From Pseudopyrenochaeta lycopersici (taxonomy: Eukaryota > Ascomycota > Dothideomycetes > Pleosporales > Pseudopyrenochaetaceae): a stretch of 64,000 nucleotides of DNA. Location of the stretch: the NCBI GenBank assembly GCA_003313425.1, contig NHZP01000011.1:1054001-1118000 (forward strand), written 5' to 3'. Both the position numbers and the translations under genes were made by a program. Of this stretch, positions 11,195-22,141 are shown piece after piece (the first letter of the stretch is position 1; each line of letters starts with the position of its first letter). The notes under the pieces are model-generated. The model saw nothing but the letters and a program-made list of their open reading frames with translations. It was not told the origin of the DNA and did no database searches.

Positions 11195-13070
11195 ATGGAC
11201 GCACCATTAGGCAAGATATTCTCTATTCTTGCTTGTATAATTGCCGCGATAGCAATTTACCTGACGACTCCCTCGCTATATCCGAAGCTCTGCTCCTCGA
11301 AATGTCCGCATTATACCACCGAATCCCTCCACTCCGGATATTTCGGATACGAATGTGCTGGTAAACCTCACCATTCGAGTTGGTCTAGCTGGTGGCACCC
11401 GGAGCGGAGCGGTGGTGTACCCGCTGAGCATAAAATGGGCGCCGGGACGATAACAAGAGACTGGAACATATTGTATCATCTTGGTGGCAATGGACCCTGG
11501 GTTGAGAAGGTCATAGATGTCGTCGATGGAGGCATTGCAATCCCCAAAGACTGCGCAGTGGAGCAGGTACATATGGTTGGTCTTAGCCGTAGCCTGCTGA
11601 AGAGTTGGGATTGGATGACTGATGTAAATGTTTTCACAGATGTCTAGGCATGCCGAACGCTTTCCTACCAAGAAAGCCGGTCACAGTAGGTCAAAGCTCT
11701 CTGACTAGCGAGCTAGGGGAGCTTACTGTGAGTAGACCAAAGAGCAGTCGTAGAACGGATGAAGCAGAGCGGCAAGACGTTTACTGGTAACCTGGCTTTC
11801 TTCAACGACTGGGAGCTCTTCTGGTCAGGTATGCCTCTCACTAAATAGCGTCAGCGTCGAAATTCTTTCCATGTGACACCCTCTCCCAACGCTTTGCCTT
11901 GCCTTGGAGTATTCGATATATATGTATGCATAACTAATAAAAGACATGTAACTAATCATACTTTAGACGATGACACAAGCCTCGAACAATTGACTAGCAC
12001 TGGTCCTTTCTCAGGTACTCTTGGTTCCTTCACCACCGGCGTCCGCCTCCGAACGAGATATAATCACTTACTCTCTGATGCTACGACGCTCCATTCGGAT
12101 GCACCCATCACGTTCTGGGCCAGTGACTCCAATCGTGTGATTGAAACAGCAAAGCATTTTGCACTCGGGTTCTTTGGTATTGACTACAAGGAATCAAACA
12201 CAGCAACGCTGAAAGTCATCTCAGAACACTCCTCACTTGGTGCAGATACCCTGACCCCAGGACGAACATGTCTGGCTAATAAGAAGGATTCTGAAGAAGG
12301 GCAACGGAAGGGATATCGCCTGATGGGCCATTACCGTTCCACTTACCTTGACGCCATCCGTGAGCGCTTGCTTCAGCAGACAGGCATGGATTTCAATGAC
12401 CAAGAGGTCTATGCAATGCAGGAAATGTGCGGCTTTGAGACAACTGTACGCGGACGAAGCGATTGGTGCGATGTCTTCACACAGGACGAATTTCTGAGCT
12501 TCGAATATGCTCGTGATTTGCTACACTATTATCGCGCAGGGCCTGGCCAGAAGTACGCTGCGAGCATGGGCTGGCTTTGGCTGAATGCCACGACAAACTT
12601 GCTGCTCGAAGGGCGTCAAGCAGGGCCCTTGTTTTTCAGCTTGTAGGTTCTATCCGGAAAATGCTCAATCTATCGAGAAATTGACAATGTCCAGCGTCCA
12701 CGATGGCGACATCGCACCAATGATTACAGCTCTCGATGTCATCAACGACAAAGAGCACCTTCCCACATCACACATACCGCACTCGCGGAAATGGCGAAAG
12801 TCTCAGGTGTCACCTATGGGCGGCCGCATTATTTTCGAGCTACTCTCTTGCAAGACCCAGGACCGAACTAGCTCGGAGAAGTTTGTCAGGTTGAACATCA
12901 ATGATGGTATTACTGCCATACCAGGGTGCAACAGCGGACCTGGGAAGAGTTGTCCACTTGCAGAGTTTGCTGCCAGGACAAGAAAAAAGGGCGAGGAAGT
13001 TGGGGATTTCAAGAGACTGTGTGGCCTGGACGAGAACGCTGCTGAGAGGATAACATTCTTGCATCAATGA
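11195..13070 (+). CDS. Histidine acid phosphatase (phytase/acid phosphatase family)
   Basis: A two-step acid phosphatase that releases phosphate from phytate or other monoesters. Exons 11195-11575, 11640-11685, 11736-11828, 11967-12642 and 12695-13070 give 523 aa in one frame. The N-terminal segment IFSILACIIAAIAIYL is a signal peptide or signal anchor. The catalytic motif appears right after the first joint as MSRHAERFP (His131), a variant of RHGxRxP. Joining exons 4 and 5 restores FFSFVHDGD, whose HD pair (His401, Asp402) is the proton donor. The block GNLAFFNDWELFW supports exon 3. The acceptor at 11735 was chosen because nearer ones give a stop. Cysteines fit a secreted or surface enzyme. 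Whether it is a true phytase cannot be told. Confidence 0.88.
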
Positions 13071-13805
13071 GTAAAAAGTAACATTGGGGGTTGACGAGAA
13101 GGCTCAAATGGACTCAGCCTTGCCTATGGCATTGAGGCTGTGACTCGCACTCTACCCGACGCGGTTTGCTAGATGTCCTAGGAAATACTCGAAGATTTCT
13201 CGTATAAACGACATTGAATGAGCCAAAACTTCGAGATAACAGAAATCAGCTAGATATATAAGTGTTCACGGCTTCTAGATAACTGCCTGGGGCGAGGCTT
13301 ACCTCGACATACTGCATTAGGCAACTTCCAAATAACATCGAACGCGGCATCGCGCAGGAACCACGGCCCCGTCAATGCCGTTCGATCTACATCTCGCCGA
13401 ATATACTCCATCCAGTGTCTTCCGTTGAGAGCCATTGATGATCGCCAGGAACGTCGAATCACGAGACGTGGCTTGACTCGTTACGAACGGGTGATCCCGA
13501 GGGCGGGCTTGGAAGTCGTTCATTCGTCAAGTTTCGTCTCATGCCAACCTACTATCGGTACCTCGAATTCAGTTAAATTAATTCCCGAGGCTTCGCATTG
13601 ATGTTTTCGACTGTTTGGTATGAAGTTGTTGATCAACATGCAAATCGCAATTGCCGTGGACCCTGAACCCTGAACCCTTGACATGGGTTGCCGATGAGGT
13701 CATCAGACCAACATTTTGAGATCATGACTCCACTGCAGTATACATGATTGAAGTCAACTGGGCCTTACTTTGTACTGAATACACCTCGCGAACAGCCTAC
13801 TCAAG
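13071..13805. other. Intergenic, no gene seen
   Basis: About 0.7 kb between two plus-strand genes, presumably the phosphatase 3' UTR and the NmrA-like gene promoter. A short CCCTGAA direct repeat lies near 13660-13680. Nothing else is supported. Confidence 0.45.
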
Positions 13806-14800
13806 ATGCTCGCCCTCACCAGCGCAACAGGCAAGCTCGGCGGCGCTGTCCTCAATGCGATTTTGGATAATAAACTCGTCGACCCTAAGAATCTCGTAGT
13901 TTGCGTAAGCCTGCATCAATCCGAATACCAGCAAACGTATGCTAATAGGACGCCCCCTAGACCTCAACAGACCCCTCAAAAGACCAATTCAATCATCTCC
14001 GCAAACAAGATATCGCAATCCGCCATGCAAATTTTGACCAACCTTCGTCCCTCTCGAGCGCATATGCGGGATGCACGGCGCTGTTCCTCGTTTCTACCCC
14101 ACGCATAGCAATGGACTACAACGATGCTCCGTTGTGGTCTGGCCGTGAAGCACATCATCGTGCTGCTATTGACGCTGCTATCTCTGTTGGCGTCAAGCAT
14201 ATCTACTACACATCTCTCGCCTTTGCGAATCCGAGTAAAGCCGGGGTTATGAGGGCACATATCCGCACGGAGAAGTATCTGAAGGAGTTGGAGCAGCAAG
14301 GGAAAGCCAAAGTAACGGTTATTATAGAGGGATTGTACAATGAGAGCTGGCCGCTGTATTTCGGGTATTACTTCGGACTCAAAGAGGAGAAGAGGAAGGA
14401 AGTGCTAGTCGCTGGCGATGGACCGATGAGTTGGACGTCCATCCCAGACATGGCGTACTGCAGTGCAAAAGTTCTCACTTCACCAAGCGATGAATGGGCA
14501 GGGAAGGTATTCTACCTCAGCCAGAATCGGACGTGGACGTTTGAGAAGATCGCGGAAATTGTCAGCAGGATCCGAGGTCAAGATATCAAGCTCAAGGTAG
14601 TTTCAAGGAAAGAGTACGAAGACTTTTACATCAACGAAAAGGGTATGGAGAAACCGAGCGTGGAGTGGTGGAGCAGCACTTACGATGCAGTCAAGGATGG
14701 TGAATGTAAGATTGAGGACAATACACTGGAGAAGATGTTGAAACAGGCGGGACGATCACCCAAGCCGCTTGAAGCCACTATTGAGGAAATGTTACGGTAA
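13806..14800 (+). CDS. NmrA-like NAD(P)-binding reductase
   Basis: A member of the atypical SDR/NmrA family (also called NAD(P)H azoreductase-like or quinone oxidoreductase 2-like). Exons 13806-13904 and 13961-14800 encode 312 aa. The protein opens with a Rossmann motif, TSATGKLGGAVL. Splicing the 56-nt intron joins LVVC to TSTDPSKD, the usual second-strand region. Then come ALFLVSTP, VKHIYYTSLAFA and a C-terminal substrate part with KVFYLSQNRTWTFEKIAEIVSR. No signal peptide; a cytosolic role is likely. The family includes both redox-sensing regulators and reductases, and the sequence does not say which this is. Confidence 0.87.
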
Positions 14801-15979
14801 CAACATGATTGGCAAAAAGATACACCAATGCACAATCCGTCTAGACATGAAGACGGACTATACCCCAGAAACACTGCATTCCTGCATTCCTGCAAACTCA
14901 ATCGAATCCATGTAGCAATCCCCAAATCTAGTCTCCTTACCGCAGTCACTTCCCACACACACTTCTCTCCATCTCATACATTTCTTGCCCTCCCCCCGCC
15001 CCACCTTCCCTAGTACCTTCGCTCTCCACCGCGGGAAAGCAAGCACAAAAAGCCTCTCCCACAGCCGCAATTCGCGCGGCAGGTGGTATCAGCCCAAGCT
15101 TCCACGCTCGACACCCGGGGCGCTGCAAGTTTTGCTTTCGAAGCCGGGGTCCCCGGAGCCGCACCTTTTCTCTCCTCGACATATATTCCAGAGTCCTCTT
15201 CGTTCTTGTCCTCTTCTGGCTCTGTCGGGAGCGGAGCCGGTGACTCGGACTTTGTTTGAGGGAGCGCCGACATTTCAGTCGCGGGCTCGGGCCCATGGGC
15301 GGGTGTTTGCATGGCAGCGTTTGTGCTGGGGGGTGGAAGTGATGGGGATGACGAGCGTGTGCGGTAGAATGCCAGACGTGCGAAGATGGACATGTTGACT
15401 CTGGGACGTTGAAGGACGCGGGAAATCGTTGCCTGGGTCGTGCAGTATTTCGTCAGATAGGCTTGGATGCCTTCAGACTATCTTCTGTTCTATCTTAATG
15501 TGTTGATGGACAGATGTGCCAGTCTGTTAGCGTGATATTTGGCGTATGGATGTATTGCTAGAAAGACATGTAGACGGAGAAGAAAGAAGTTGCAAGAAAT
15601 AGGAACAACTTCGATGTCAAGAACAACTGTGTGAACTCACTGAATCGATACCATGGTACTTTGACAGAAATTTTGGGTATTTTTGGATTTTGTCGGATGG
15701 TGACCAACGGGACGGGGACACCCAATACCTTTGAGCAACATGGAACCATGTCTGCTTAGATGGAGGTAGGCTGGCGGATATTGAGCCAGGTTACAAACAG
15801 CAATGAAGGAGAATGAGTGTGGTGGATAATGTTCAGATAGAACGGTCCATGTGTATGCTCATTATGCCTCTATAATACAAATATACATGACTGTCCTCCC
15901 CTCCACCCAGCTATCTCGTTCGTTCTCTCAAAATACTATCTTATCTCAATTAACAATACCTAAAGTGGTCAACCGTAAC
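14801..15979. other. Intergenic with a doubtful small ORF
   Basis: About 1.2 kb between convergent genes. Apart from the doubtful minus-strand frame 15010-15393, listed separately, I see only pyrimidine-rich tracts and no recognisable gene. Confidence 0.4.
15010..15393 (-). CDS. Possible small protein, function unknown
   Basis: A 127-aa open frame beginning MSIFARLAFYRTRS. It has a Pro/Ser/Thr/Glu-rich disordered middle and a Cys-containing tail (CRANCGCGRGFLC). The composition is fairly coding-like, and the arginine-rich start could be a mitochondrial presequence. I recognise no family, and the plus strand across the same DNA is also open (14985-15398), so it may be chance. It lies between convergent neighbours. 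Confidence 0.28.
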   Translation of the reverse strand: MSIFARLAFYRTRSSSPSLPPPSTNAAMQTPAHGPEPATEMSALPQTKSESPAPLPTEPEEDKNEEDSGIYVEERKGAAPGTPASKAKLAAPRVSSVEAWADTTCRANCGCGRGFLCLLSRGGERRY

Positions 15980-18900
15980 TCATATCCTCACTCTCGCGGC
16001 ACTCTCATTTCTTTCCGCTAGCACGCCAAAACCAAAGTCCTTCTTCCTCTTATTCCCCTTGCGGTCACCATACTGCTCGTCAAACTTCTTGATCGCACTC
16101 AAGCTAGACATATCCTCACTGATACTGGCGCTGATTTCTTGAAGTGCCTTGTCAAAGTGTCGCGCATGAAGAATGCGTTTCTCGGGGAAGGTGTAAGATT
16201 GTCCACGGACGAGGTGTGGTGGTGAGGACTGGGAAGAGGATGGCGAAGATGCTGACGGCGGTTGATTTGAGAGAGAAGATCCGGGGAGAGGGTCACTAAG
16301 GGAGCAGTCTGTGACTGACTCAGGTGAAGATGTGCGAGGGGTATCGGTCTTGAAGGTGAATTTTGCTGCGGCAATGGCGGCTTGTTCGTTCTCTTCTTTG
16401 ACGCATGCTAGAGCAGCGGACACGGCAATGTTCTTTAGGTCACTGCCACTGTAGAAGGGTGTTCGCTTGGCGATGTCTTCCAAGTCTACTGAATCGTCGA
16501 GTTGTTCACCTCGAAGGTGTATCCGCAAGATCTCCTTTCTGTCAGCTTGCGTAGGTAAGTCAACTAGTAATCGTCTCGGTAATCGGCGAATGACAGCATC
16601 GTCGAGATCGAATGGTCGATTTGTGGCTACCATGACGAAAACCGATAAGTCGTTGAGTCCGTCCCATTCTTTCAAAAACTGATTGAGGATATCGCGATGT
16701 GATGTTCGTTCCCGCATCGCATCTCTTGAGGCGAAGACAGCATCGGCTTCGTCAAGGAATACAATGCAAGGGGACAGCTTCCGAGCAAGCGAGAAGATAG
16801 CAGCAACATTCTTCTCGCCCTCCCCGACATACTTGTCCATGATTTGACTTCCAGACACCTCCAGGACCGTGCTGCCGCTCTCCTTCGCCACAGCCTTGGC
16901 CAGTAATGTTTTGCCCGTTCCAGGAGGGCCATAAAGCAGGGCCCCAGAGATCTTTTCTGTTGCTAGGATACCGTAGCTGAAGGCTTCAGGCCGCAGCAGG
17001 GACAGTGATGTTATTGTACGAATTGAATCCACGGTCTCTTTGGGTACATGTACTTGTTCAAACGTGGTTTTGATTTGGTCCGGGTTCGCGATACCAGGCA
17101 TAAGTCGCTTCTCGTGCTTAGTGGCGGCTGAGGCTATTCGCTGCAAATCACGTTGCCGTTGTAGATTCTTCTCGTCGAGTTGTTTGCTGCCATTTGATTC
17201 GGCCTGGGCCTGTGCTTGGCGGGCGGTGAACGGATCTTGTGGTTTCTTCGGCAATTCTGCTGCTTTGTCGAAGAATGCATATTTCACAATGTCACTTGCT
17301 CTTAACAAGCCCATAGCGAGAGCAACATGCGCCCAACCCAGTTGAGCTGGGACACTGTTAGACGAGGCCATCTCATTGGAGGGACTGGTGATGTGTAATC
17401 CATGAGCTGTGAGCGCTATCCTGTGAACCTCGTCATATGTCAACACCCTGTTGAAATACGACTCAGAAAAGATTGGCGCCCATGAACGAAAGCGTGGAGG
17501 ACTTAGATCCATATCTGAAATACTGGCAGCGACCTCTAGATCCAAAGACCGAAGCATCTCTTGAATGTGAGATAGATTGATGCGCCGGAATTTGTTCTTC
17601 TCCGCGAGCGAAAGATCGGCTGATCCAGTCTCGCCCTTGGCTGCAGCGCGAGATTCGTCAAAGCTAGTCTCATTTTTACTTGACTCTGCTGCAATGACGA
17701 TGGTTCTGAAGAAGCTGCTTTCGCCTTCGGTTTGGAGACCATGAACTCCGCTATGATTGATTAGTCTAGCTTCATTGAAGAGTATCAGAAAGTGCTCATA
17801 CCCAGCTGATAGATCGGGCGTGAGATCGCGCGAGCAGGTGCTGCCAACGATCATTATGCTCTCACCAGAATTGCGCCGCTTGCGAACGAGTTCCTCCAAT
17901 TTTTGAATGATCCGACCGCCGTAGTGTGTAGCATTCAGCTCCTTGAAGTCCTTGACATATATAATCTTCGACTTTGTTGGTACACTGGGAGACCTCAATG
18001 TTGAGCCAACTTTTACAGCCATGGATATGCTTGGCTTCGCGCTGGTGGGTAATGGAGAATTGAGCTCCAGCTCGGTGCCGTCAGGACTCAGGGAGTAATC
18101 GAAAAAGGCTGGGGCCTTCGACGACCTGCGAGAGCGGTCTGAAGTTTGGAATGACTGAGGGTTCCCACTGCCGATACTCCCTCGGTTTTTCTTAGCATCA
18201 TTCGAATCGACCAGTGCATCTAGGAGAGCTGCTAGCTTCATATCTTCCAATTGAACCTCGCTCTGACTCTGGGCCCGACCAACTTCTTCGTTCAATGTAC
18301 CAGTTGAAGGGTCAAAGTGGCTAGCCGATGCCACTTGCATGTGCTTTAGACTTTGAGTGAGTGCTCTCAGAGCGGGTGTGACGGCAATGATTGGCAGACG
18401 AAATGGCATGAGGCGATTCGGGACTGGTTCTGGCTGATCCATAGACGGAGGCTGGTTGAATTCAGCTTCATCCTCGGCGGCTTCCTCCACATCTTCAAAG
18501 GCATTGCCGAGCTCTGCACTGAGTCGATATGTCTCATAGCCAAGAGAGCGTATTGAACGTGGCGATGGCTCAGGTCCTTCCCCAAGGTAATCTCCTGCTA
18601 ATTGCGCAAGGTCCTGAGCATTCAACACAATGACGTCGGAACCCATCTCAAGTGCAGTTGTGTATATGCAGTTGTCGATCGACTTTTCATGCTCAGCTGC
18701 CGGCGAATGAAGGATGAGGTTCGTTTTCGCAGAGGGGAAGGAGTCTCCGGCAGCGGGCCGCAATGTGGCAAGAGATGCAGCAATAGTCGCCCGTATTTCT
18801 GCGACCACGAGGGAGGATAAACGTCTTGAGGTGCTCAACTGCCGAGTTTTGGCAATTTCTCTCCTTCGGGCGGCCCTTTCCAATTTAGCACTCTGCTTGT

Positions 18901-19720
18901 TGATTGCCTCCATCTTCTTGCGAGGTTCCAGATCGTTGTCTTTTGAGAGCTTGTTTAGCTTTGTCCAGGCTTCGTTAAACGCAGCGTCTTCAGTAATGAC
19001 AGACTTCTGCCCTCCTTCCTTTGCTGATCCAGGCTCGATGCTGGCTGTAGGCTCATCATTTCCTTCCAGTAATTCTGCTGATTCCACTTTCTCTGCCTTC
19101 TCTGCCCTTTCCTCGAGGTATTTCTCGACCTTGCGCTTCTCATGGTCGTCCAACCGCCGGCTCCATAAGCCACGCACTAATCGCGATAGAATCTGGGCAG
19201 GGTCGATGTCCGCCCCTACCGGTATAGAGCATGTGGCATGCTCACCAGAATCGGCATGCGTTAAGGCGACCGAGAGGACAGTACGGGGTTTGAGCTGCTC
19301 ATGCCCTTGGTTCAGGTCTTGGTGACGTATGACCCTTCTCTTCAGAAACCAGTCTGGTATGTGCACAGGCGGCAAGCCTTGCGACTTCTTTCCCCGCTGT
19401 TGGCGTCGCAGAGCTGCCGAATATCTGCGCGATGTTTCCCGCGATCGTTGCAGCTTCTGTGCCAAAACCTCTGGGTCATCGGTCGTTACCGCAGCGTCTG
19501 TTTGCTCCTCCGCCGCGCTCTTTTCTCGGTCGGGCTGGTTGACGCCATTTGGGTCAATTGGCGTGCTATCGGGTGCCGGAGGCGGGTTCGAGGCTTGCGC
19601 GAGTATTCGTGTTGTATGAAATGTTCGCAATCGCAGTGCTGATGGGTAGCGGCGGCCGCGGATAAATCGCGCTGGAGGTCTTCTCGTGGACGCTCGCAGT
19701 GCTGGCCGTATCACATACAT
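15980..19720 (-). CDS. Mitochondrial AAA ATPase, Msp1/ATAD1-like, with very long N-terminal region
   Basis: A single-exon 1246-aa AAA protein. The start is Arg-rich with alternating hydrophobics (PALRASTRRPPARFIRG, then FHTTR), a typical mitochondrial presequence. The first 900 residues are largely low-complexity, with a coiled-coil-like charged part and long Ser/Glu-rich stretches. One AAA module lies at the C-terminus: Walker A GPPGTGKT (931-938), Walker B FLDEADAVF (Asp990, Glu991), sensor ATNRPFDL, and the RRLPRRL arginine-finger region typical of the Msp1/ATAD1/meiotic clade. Msp1 itself extracts mislocalised tail-anchored proteins and is only about 350-400 aa with one transmembrane helix; I see no clear helix here. 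The role is probably protein remodelling in mitochondria. It is divergent from the transporter at 20532. Confidence 0.9.
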   Translation of the reverse strand: MYVIRPALRASTRRPPARFIRGRRYPSALRLRTFHTTRILAQASNPPPAPDSTPIDPNGVNQPDREKSAAEEQTDAAVTTDDPEVLAQKLQRSRETSRRYSAALRRQQRGKKSQGLPPVHIPDWFLKRRVIRHQDLNQGHEQLKPRTVLSVALTHADSGEHATCSIPVGADIDPAQILSRLVRGLWSRRLDDHEKRKVEKYLEERAEKAEKVESAELLEGNDEPTASIEPGSAKEGGQKSVITEDAAFNEAWTKLNKLSKDNDLEPRKKMEAINKQSAKLERAARRREIAKTRQLSTSRRLSSLVVAEIRATIAASLATLRPAAGDSFPSAKTNLILHSPAAEHEKSIDNCIYTTALEMGSDVIVLNAQDLAQLAGDYLGEGPEPSPRSIRSLGYETYRLSAELGNAFEDVEEAAEDEAEFNQPPSMDQPEPVPNRLMPFRLPIIAVTPALRALTQSLKHMQVASASHFDPSTGTLNEEVGRAQSQSEVQLEDMKLAALLDALVDSNDAKKNRGSIGSGNPQSFQTSDRSRRSSKAPAFFDYSLSPDGTELELNSPLPTSAKPSISMAVKVGSTLRSPSVPTKSKIIYVKDFKELNATHYGGRIIQKLEELVRKRRNSGESIMIVGSTCSRDLTPDLSAGYEHFLILFNEARLINHSGVHGLQTEGESSFFRTIVIAAESSKNETSFDESRAAAKGETGSADLSLAEKNKFRRINLSHIQEMLRSLDLEVAASISDMDLSPPRFRSWAPIFSESYFNRVLTYDEVHRIALTAHGLHITSPSNEMASSNSVPAQLGWAHVALAMGLLRASDIVKYAFFDKAAELPKKPQDPFTARQAQAQAESNGSKQLDEKNLQRQRDLQRIASAATKHEKRLMPGIANPDQIKTTFEQVHVPKETVDSIRTITSLSLLRPEAFSYGILATEKISGALLYGPPGTGKTLLAKAVAKESGSTVLEVSGSQIMDKYVGEGEKNVAAIFSLARKLSPCIVFLDEADAVFASRDAMRERTSHRDILNQFLKEWDGLNDLSVFVMVATNRPFDLDDAVIRRLPRRLLVDLPTQADRKEILRIHLRGEQLDDSVDLEDIAKRTPFYSGSDLKNIAVSAALACVKEENEQAAIAAAKFTFKTDTPRTSSPESVTDCSLSDPLPGSSLSNQPPSASSPSSSQSSPPHLVRGQSYTFPEKRILHARHFDKALQEISASISEDMSSLSAIKKFDEQYGDRKGNKRKKDFGFGVLAERNESAARVRI

Positions 19721-20531
19721 ACGGACGTCTATGGCGCTCCCGAGGGTTGGGAGGAGACAAGCCTACAGAAGCAGGTGTAGGCTCGGAGGACAGCGAGTGA
19801 TGTGCCGTGTTGCGATGGCAATGGAGAGGTCAACTTTTCCATCATTATCCTTTGCAAGGGTCCGCGGCCAAGATGGGCGCTTGTGGCGGCTATTATTGCC
19901 ATTTACGACCATGTCTTCTCCAACACTGTGATGCACATGTCGACATATGATAGTAAATGCGGGCTTGAGCATCCTAGATGGTTACACTCAGAAGCCTGAA
20001 ATGACTGGTTTTACGCTCTTGAACCGCCTCGGGTCTACTTGTCGCTGTCCTAAACAATGCCGTATCTACCTCAAAGGTACGACAATAGTCAAACTTCGCA
20101 AAAACAAACATCTTCATAGTGGTTGAATGGTTCCTTCCAACCAAGTGGTATAATTGTAATCAAGACCTTCTGTTGGCCCATTGCTTCATAGCTATGTCCA
20201 AAAACTCTGAATATATCAATGGAACTGTGGAGCCAGTACCACGAAATTCACCCCAATGAGCATGCAACGAGCGTCATAACCTGACTTCAGCACACCATGT
20301 TATCCAGCAAAGATTTCTGTGACGTATCTTCAAGAGGAGAAGCAGTTGAGGTTCAGCAGCCATAACACTTCCGTGTTCTATGTGTTGAACCAACCTTTGA
20401 TCGAATAAATTATCTACACTGATCACTCTCACGTCCCAGACAAGGATGGGATTCCCAGATATCGAAAAAGCTCGTAAGTAGTACCTTGAAATTCAGGTAT
20501 AGCTGTATATCCCACTGGTATCCCCAGAAGA
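19721..20531. promoter_or_regulatory. Divergent promoter region between AAA ATPase and transporter
   Basis: About 0.8 kb separates the two divergent starts. No domain-bearing frame and no clear TATA box. A possible alternative first exon of the transporter starts at ATG 20446 (donor at 20474, acceptor ending 20556), which would join in frame. Confidence 0.45.
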
Positions 20532-22141
20532 ATGCAGCTACTTGGGCTTTGTCTAGGACTTTGGTTAATGTTTATAGACCTGGTTAAGTCCGCATATACA
20601 GAGAACGACGACAGGTTGTTAGGCCGCATCGTATCCGCTAAGCCCGCAATACGGTCAAAGGAGAATGTGGGAGAAAATGTGACACGATTACAGCAGTGCA
20701 GGATATTGATATCAACGTCGCTGGTAGCATTTACAGTAATAGGTGAGCACGATATCGATGATTTCGATAGCTTACCTTGGCAAGGCCTACAAAAGCCATC
20801 GAGACATCAAGACATCCTTATTTATGCGATGCTAACCATACTAGGTTTTGTACAATCGTTTGGCGTTTTTCAAGCGCACTATGGAAGTCCAGATGCTGTT
20901 CAGTACGGGGTAATCCGTCAAAAAGAAACGACCAATCTTGCTTTGATCTCAGCGATCGGCTCCTTGGGTAATGGAGGATTAGTTGCTATTTTCGGGATCT
21001 TCTACTATCCGCATCTCCCCCGGGTAGGGAGGCATATTTGGACGTTATGCTTTGTCGGCACTGCTTGTATTACACTAGGGTTTTCAACAGCAGCTGCAAG
21101 CCACAGTGTAAGAAGACGCCCCTTAGTCTTGACAAATTACTGACTTTTGAATAGGCCTGGGTTTTATTTGGTTGCCAGGGGATTCTTGTCGGTATTGGAA
21201 CGGGCATATTGATCTATATTCTTTCGCCCATTCTTCCTGAGTATTTCCCACAGCGAAGTGGACTTGCACAAGGAACCATGTATGCAGGTATGAAATACTC
21301 CATCTCTGAAGCTGTGAACACCTCCTGATAATGAGAGATAGCTGCCGCTCTTGGCGGTACAACCTTCTCCTTCGTCATCACTAGCATGCTTGAGAAAACC
21401 GGTACTAGGACGACGCTCGGCGTTCTTGCAGCCTTCAGCTTCGTTGTTCTCTCAGTCGCCAGTGGACTAGCTCTGCCACCGCGGAAATTCGAAAAGCGGA
21501 GCCGGGAGATTATTAGCTGGACGGCATTCAGGGATCCCATGTTTGCCTCCCTTGCGGTGGTGAACTTTATTCACCCGCTGACACTAGCCATTCCGATGGC
21601 CTTTGGCCCTGAATTCGCAGAGTCCTTGGGTGCTAGCATCAAGAAAGCTTCCTACTTGCTTGCCATGAACAGCGGCGTGGGCATACCGTCGAGGCTGGGT
21701 GCGGGCGCTCTTGCGGACAAAATTGGACACCAAAACACGCTGATGGCAGCGACTGCTATATATGTCTTCGCGACATGGACACTCTGGCTTCCATCGGCTC
21801 TTTCAAACAACCTAAGACTATATATTGGCATGAGCGTTTGCCATGGTGTCATCAACGGGGTCTTCAATACAACGATGAATTCGATACAAAGACAGCTATT
21901 TGGCGATGAGATGTACTATCCGAAGAATGGTGCAATGACATCGATTCGAGGAGTGGGCTATGTCATCGGCGTTCCCATGGCTGGAGCACTGGTGACGAGA
22001 GCCGTAGAGGAGCATCTGAGCGGCCAAGACTTTCTACGACCGATCGTCTACACTGGGTCTCTGTTGACGATATCATTAGCGTGTCTTTTGAACGTTCGGC
22101 GGCTGGACGCGAAAGGAAGTGGATGGAGATGGGCGCGTTAA
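20532..22141 (+). CDS. MFS transporter, monocarboxylate-permease-like
   Basis: A major facilitator superfamily carrier of the fungal monocarboxylate transporter (MCT/riboflavin Mch5-like) group, predicted in the plasma membrane. Exons 20532-21107, 21155-21287 and 21342-22141 encode about 502 aa. The first membrane helix, around ILIYAMLTILGFVQSFGVFQ, and the following helices have the MCT pattern, including GCQGILVGIGTGILIY and PEYFPQRSGLAQG. The second half has a normal set of helices and ends in a short basic tail. The N-terminus is weak: the family motif rich in Asp-Gly-Gly before helix 1 is missing, and an alternative start at 20446 spliced to 20557 is equally open. The substrate (a monocarboxylate, riboflavin or other) is not readable. 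Confidence 0.8.

Noticed and set aside
14985..15398. 137-aa plus-strand frame opposite the doubtful 127-aa minus frame
   Set aside because: Pro/Arg/Ser-biased reading typical of the antisense of GC-rich DNA; the minus frame is slightly more gene-like, and both are weak.
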